64,000 nt of DNA from Combretum micranthum. Lineage: Eukaryota; Streptophyta; Magnoliopsida; Myrtales; Combretaceae. The DNA lies in assembly GCA_024138025.1 (NCBI GenBank), contig JAMXBD010001385.1, positions 248,001-312,000 of the forward strand, given 5' to 3'. Shown piece by piece: positions 58,384-64,000 of the stretch; the stretch's first letter is position 1, and the number at the start of each line of letters is the position of its first letter. The position numbers were made by a program, and so were the translations under genes. The notes beneath the pieces are model-generated. The model searched no databases and had not been told where the DNA came from. It worked only from the letters and a program-made list of their open reading frames with translations.

Positions 58384-61300
58384 TTGAGATATTGAGATGA
58401 AGTGGTTGAGTAGGATTGTGCACCTATATTCTTATCATAGGATTAGATATGCAAGTTGTGCATGGAAAAATTTTGCTGCCCCAAGGTTGTTGTCTCCATC
58501 GTGTCCATGTAAAAAAGAATCCGACACATGTCAAGAAATGCTTTATATATTTTAGAAATTTTTATATATTTTTAATTTATTTAACATGTGTTAGATATTT
58601 ATTAGTAGAAAAATAATGAGAATAGGATCTTAGGGATAACAAATACTCACTCAGCTCTGCACTGGCTAATAGTAGCTATTTTAGTAGGTTGGATGCTATG
58701 AGAGAGAACCTTAGGAGTTGTGATACTATGGCTTATATAGGATAGGTTAGCTGGAGACTAGCTTTGGTTAGCTATCAAAAGTTGGGAAATCGAAAGAAGT
58801 CATTACTTTATAGTATGACAACTCAAATGGATCAAGGTACGAAGCCATAAACCAATTACTAATGAGTAAATTAGACTGATACATTAGGAGAAAGGGGCTT
58901 TGATTGTTAAGCGCGATTGGAAAAGAGTAAATGGGACTATGAAATAAATTTTTCTATTGTAGTAATAGCTACATATATATGGTTTAATTATACTATGGAT
59001 ATAATATGAGTGTCAAGTGCACTAGTTTTTCCAATTGATTAGGTTATTTGTTAAGTTATGCTTATTTTACGAGGATTCTTTTATTGTTAAGGTAGTAGTT
59101 GGGTATGAGAATCGAGTGATGCAATTATTACATATACTTAACCTATTCTTACATGTGAGTTGGAATGTGGTGACTACCACCAACTTTGAAATTAGGACAT
59201 AGATATGCAATTTTTGTCATAGAAATAAAATGATTTATGTAATAAATTGATTATTTCCATGACTTCAATGGTACTACTATTATATTAAAAATTCCTATTA
59301 GCCTGCGTGGATGAAACATTTCAAACTTTGAAATTTGTTAAATCATACTTTCTTTTAATTTTTCCCTCTACGTTACTTGGCAACACTTCTTAGCTCCCTC
59401 TCAATGCAAAGGAATGTATAATGAGGAAACATCATGAAAAAGAATCACAATAAGAAATGGAGCGAGTGACAGCCATGTAAAGAAGATTTGAAATCCAAAA
59501 TGTCAAGAAAATAAAGCCTATAGGAATCTTGGGAAGCAAAAAAGTTAAAGAAAGTAGAGAGTCAAAGCAACTATAAAACCTAGACTCGCTTTCTAGTCTT
59601 GGTGGGGGGTAGGGGTGGGGTGCATACTGTGAGCTAAATTGATGCAAATCTAATTATTAAATTATAAATTTACCATTTACATTTGGTTTATGTATCAAAA
59701 ACATGGAACCCCTTGGATAATTGGAAAATAAAAAAGATAAGAAATCAATGGCGAAAACAACTACAAAACCTAGAAAACCTTGATCTACTTTCCAGCAAGT
59801 TTATTATTTTTATTTATTCAAGGGGTGGAAATGGAGGAGCACACTATGTGTCACACCTCGAAACTAAAAGAAATAAACAGTTCTCCATGTATTTATACCA
59901 CAATACAAGTATGTAAAGATTCAAAACCTTGTGGCAAACTACAATAATATTTAATAGACTATTTTTGCTCTCATAATAACTTATATACAAAATTCTAATT
60001 CTTCATATTTACAAAACAACTAAGAATTTAATTCACTTATAACCCTAGGATGTATCTATGCATAAATTTCAATTATGGAGTAGCTCATCTCCCCAGCGCA
60101 CATACATGATAGATACATACATACCTTAAAGCCTCTTATCTAAATCTCATTACGATATTAGTGATTAATGAAATTTATGACAATTAACAATGGGAAATCC
60201 ACTTATCACTTACCCATACGTGCGATTTAGTTTATATAATGTAACACTTGTATAAATGATGGGAGAGTAGTGGTGCCTCTTACAAGAAGAAGAGAGAGAG
60301 TGGTAGCATGTATTGAACGATCCTTTTATTTTTGAAAAGGAGCATTAGCTTAAAACTTTTATTAGGTTGGTCCCTATTTCATGAAAAAAAGAAAAAATAA
60401 AATAAAAGAAAAGCAAAGGGGCATCACTAATTTGAATATGAAGAAGTACAGGTGGAATTACAGAATTACCATTCATTTTAAAATACATTTATGGGGCCTT
60501 TTTATTCCCTCATAATAAATTTATCCTCGAATTACATGTGACTATTGGCATTGCATAGTTTTTTTTTTTTTTTTTTGTTAAAGTTTGTTTTTCCCGTAAA
60601 AAATCAATATCCATTGGCATAAATTCATCAAATGTCATCTCTAAATCTCCGATCTCTATAGAAATTCTCTTTAACCATCATATTCTCACATTTTGTTAAT
60701 CACATCTTTTACTTTGTCAACTCGAGTGAATTCCATACTTAGCTATAAGGTCCAGTTCAATTTTCCTTAACCATTCTTTATTAATACTTTTTTATCCAAC
60801 ACCAACTTTTCCAAATTCCTTTACATAAAATTATTTGACTCCTTGATTAATTCTAATTAATTCAAACCACCAATACCCACCATAGCTATGACAAGTCTTC
60901 TCCTTGCAATTCTCGTTGACCATTTTATACAGTTTGATAAGTTCCACTATAAGTTTCTTATAGACTACCAAAACTCCGCTAATAAATTAATCCTCGACTT
61001 GCTCGTACGTTACTCTTTTTGTCATTTTTTAAGCTAACCTATAGCACCTAAACTTATGCACTTGAGTTGTAGCTAACATCGTCCAATGTAAATTTATTGT
61101 TAAGATTCATTTGTTTTGAATCCGCAATGCTTCAAATCCACAAATCCTCCTCTACTCTTTTCCCTTCATAGAAATTTACAAATCTTGTAATTATGATTTA
61201 ATTTTAGGGAATCCTTTCACCCGTCGTGTTTTTCATTGTTACAAGTTATGTTTAGGATAATTTTAATTCATTCTTTACTTTTAGAGGTCTATATTGTAAA

Positions 61301-61744
61301 CTAATTTATTTTAATCGATTTATTACTTAAAAGAACTTTTCATACACGCTAACAATATGTACCTTAATTTTTTTAAATACTAAATTAATCAATTTCAAAA
61401 TTTAGATACCTAATCGCTTATTTTACCAAAATTCATACACAATTCATAGTATTATCTCTTATTATAACTAGTTTGACGTTATACACAAAGGGCACACAGC
61501 AAAAGATCGGACTCGATGCGAGATGTTAGGACAAAATATGAGTTGCATACCACTGGAACTGTGGGCCATTTTCAAGATTAGATAAAGCCCTCGCACTAAG
61601 AATGTTTCCACCCATTTACTCCGGCCGAATCAGCTGTCAAAGCTGCAGCTGTTTGAGGCTAAAGAAAGGCCAACAATACTCAGGGACATGAACACTTTGA
61701 TATCAATCGGTACGACACTCGGGACTACCAGAGAAGAAGACTTG
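58384..61744. other. Intergenic DNA, no recognised gene
   Basis: No protein, RNA gene or element with clear ends was found. 59530-59600 and 59730-59800 share an ACTA(T/C)AAAACCTAGA segment with similar context, a possible weak duplication. A poly-T tract lies at about 60560-60577. Confidence 0.4.
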
Positions 61745-62165
61745 TCTAACTTAGTTTTCGGTGAAAATGACATGAACAATTTGGTGATCAAGAGAATGAG
61801 TTGCTTTAATCATTGTAGCATCATCGCCGGCATCAAAGAGAGGATCATGCTCAGTTGCTCTCTGGTGCATCCTGGGAGCCGGAGCAGAGCTGCTGCTGGG
61901 AGACCATTCGCTGCTTTCTTTTGGATCGAAGAGTTTGATACCAAAATAGAGTTACTTACATAATAAATTCCAATTTCAGAGCAATCCTCTGTCAAGAGTG
62001 TGCAACACAAAGAGTAAAATCAAGCTAATCAGAGTCAAGTTAATAAAGATATGAGATAACACGTAAAACAGGGTGCACAAGTGATTCAATAGTAGTGCGC
62101 TCTTGAGGAGCAGAACAATTTATCTCAAGGAGAGAAGGGCTTTCCAATTTATAACAGAATCTCTT
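61745..62165 (-). CDS. Two or three exons of an unidentified host gene (partial)
   Basis: On the minus strand an exon from 62165 (after TTTTTCAG) to 62063 reads KRFCYKLESPSLLEI, NCSAPQERTTIESLVHPVL, followed by a GT donor. It joins in phase to a 29-nt exon (61988-61960, after TTGACAG) giving QDCSEIGIYY, which ends at a strong GTAAGT donor. The ERTTIES-VHPVLQD pattern loosely resembles the end of a protein-kinase C-lobe (subdomain XI), but this is weak. Beyond the donor, a frame reading LFDPKESSEWSPSSSSAPAP and ending at about 61745 could be a further exon, although its acceptor is unclear. Upstream exons were not found. The intact phases argue for a real gene; its identity is unknown. Confidence 0.35.
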
Positions 62166-64000
62166 CTGAAAAATTTTAATTGATTATGTGAAAAACTATA
62201 CGAACATACAAGAAAAGCAGCTTGGATGAAAAATCAATGATCAAGACGGCCAAATTCAAAATAGAACTACTACCACCAGTCTTATCTGAAACAACCACAA
62301 GTCTAACAAGATCGCAAAAGCTATTTCATAGTTACTAGATTTTTTTTCTTCTTACAAAAAAATTATAAAATAAAATATGCTGTGGAATGTTTGCGTAAAT
62401 TATGTTGATATAGAGGGAATGGATGCATTTTTGTACTGTAAATCAAGTACAATAAGTGAATAGTATTTAACAAGATACAAGAACCACATAAATTCTAGGA
62501 AAGAGGGAATCAAATGATGTTTGAAATAATATCCCATAGTTATCTCCCAAATGGGAGAATAACTTTTGCCAGAGCAAACTCCAGATGTAGTAATTAGAAA
62601 TAATTTTAGATCTAGACAAGAACTGACCAAATTAGAAAGTCTCGACTACAAGCTTTTGGGATCATTCAGCTGATGTTCCTGTGTAAATTTTACAATGAAA
62701 ATCAAGTTAATTTGGCTAACCAGTAAAATGAACCTATTAAAATAGATAACTAATGATGCTATAAAGGTATTTGTACAAAAGAAAAACTTCATTGTTATAA
62801 TGATCATAAGTACTCATAAACTTATAATATATATTTAAGAATGCATTTATTACTGGATTCTTTAACTACTAACAATAAACCGGAAGAAATAATGCTAAAA
62901 ATAAGCTTGGAAAACATTAAAAACAAAAGCCATGCTTATGACAGTTAAATTTGAAGGTAAATGAACCTTGTGCAAGATTAACAGCAATTCCAAGCAACTA
63001 AGGAAGGGATGAAATTATGAGCAAATTGGAAATTATTGTGTATGAAGAAGCTAGTACAGGAGCTCTAAAAGATCTAACCTCTATTAATGACTAGAGAAAT
63101 CTATAATCTTTAACCCAATTGTATGATCAAATGTGGAAGATCCAACCTCTTATGACTCTGTTGCCCCAGTTGTAGCTTGAGAAGAGTATGCCTTCAGCAT
63201 TTCCTATCTACCTCAATGGTCTTAATATAAGGAGACTGATGTGATCCATTGGAAAGAACATATGCTCCTATTCATGTAGGCGCGGAGAAGAACATTTTGG
63301 CAGGTAACAAAATAAGCTATTGGAAATGCTAATTATGCAAAACAGGATCATATTCAATTCAGTACATCATAAATCCAAATCATGAACCCAACGATCCATC
63401 AAACCAATTGCTAAGAGTCCATGTCTGATCTTAGCGTTAGAGGGCCTCAAATAAGGATCTGAATTTTCAAACATTTTATGTCTGATCTTAGCCCTACAAG
63501 TGATCCACACCTATATTGACCGTAGTTGCTTCCACTATACCAATAGAAACAATTCATCAAGCAACTTGATTGCATAACAAACTGAGCAAAGAGCAAAAAC
63601 ATGCATAACTGGAGCTCTTTAGCAAATGCAGCCTTCAGACCATAAGCAGAATATTTTGGACACATGAACATCCACAAGCAATAAAACATTTAGGACTACA
63701 AGAGGAGATGTATCTAACTTGGTTTTGAGATGAAATTAACCATAAGAGATTCTATTTACACCTTAGTGCAAGGATTCTAGCATTTCCTCAGGCCTCAAGC
63801 ATATATTAGCCTTCTCTTCTAGAAAATCAAGCTGTTTGTTTTTACCCTGCAAGAGTGTCACTGCAACCTTTAGTTAATAAAAACTATGCTTATTAAAATT
63901 AAAGCTGAAATATTTGAAATTACGTATGGAAGAAATAAATTACATAGGACACTGATCAATGCTGACATTAGCATTTAGAGAGTTGCCATTGAGAATTGTA
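62166..64000. other. Probable intronic or intergenic DNA
   Basis: No confident exon is present. On the minus strand 63846-63763, after a TTGCAG, reads GKNKQLDFLEEKANICLRPE, EMLESLH then stops. It could be a small exon of the same gene but is not phase-compatible with a neighbour I can find. 63690-63745 resembles 61710-61770 (GGACTAC..AGA..AACTT-GTTTT). Confidence 0.35.

Noticed and set aside
59530..59870. Possible local duplication (59530-59640 versus 59690-59870)
   Set aside because: Only a short ACAAAACCTAGA-like core is shared; the rest is too weak to be distinguished from chance by eye.
63763..63846. Candidate exon GKNKQLDFLEEKANICLRPE
   Set aside because: Good acceptor and plausible residues, but it stops after 27 codons and no neighbouring exon joins in phase, so it is noted only.

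Overview
This is plant nuclear DNA, almost certainly from a eudicot: low GC, long AT-rich spacers, a TIR-type NLR resistance gene (a class lost from grasses), and plant-specific transposon families. The TIR domain resembles the flax-L6-like class common in several rosids, but no species can be named from the sequence alone. The window is dominated by decayed mobile DNA. No gene here looks complete and intact.

Layout. 1.0-2.9 kb (minus): TIR and NB-ARC exons of a TNL gene with a frameshift and no LRR exon in view. 4.2-9.5 kb: a complete hAT element with a perfect 8-bp target duplication. Besides a broken hAT transposase it carries two captured host gene pieces, an APETALA2-like fragment with its micro-exons and an F-box fragment. 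11.2-11.7 kb: a second hAT left end lying in a copy of a block repeated elsewhere in the window. 14.5-21.0 kb: a complete Mutator-like element (MULE) with 58-bp terminal inverted repeats, a 9-bp target duplication, arrays of hairpins just inside both ends, a dead MURA transposase, and a dead plant-mobile-domain (MAIN-like) gene.

23.7-32.0 kb: the most unusual region, a tandem array of about 8.4 units of ~0.98 kb. Every unit carries on the minus strand a degenerate exon that reads as the C-terminal dsRNA-binding region of a Dicer-like protein. The array abuts a Ty1/copia relic (32.0-33.2 kb) that is itself split by a MITE. 34.0-36.8 and 40.3-42.7 kb hold two related long LTR-like sequences in opposite orientation, each with a conserved spliced-looking mini-exon. 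Between them is a PIF/Harbinger-like MITE at 39.1 kb.

42.8-43.5 kb: copia gag relic. 44.6-44.9 kb: fold-back element with internal tandem repeats. 46.0-51.4 kb: complete but frame-broken Ty3/gypsy element with both LTRs and a 5-bp target duplication. 55.5-57.0 kb (minus): gypsy deletion derivative. 57.1 and 57.6-58.4 kb: two non-autonomous elements. 61.7-62.2 kb (minus): two small exons with consistent splice phases suggest part of an unidentified host gene.

The genes do not form a pathway. The coherent story is nested transposition, host-gene capture and tandem amplification in a decaying NLR neighbourhood, with many in-frame stops of the kind made by C-to-T change.
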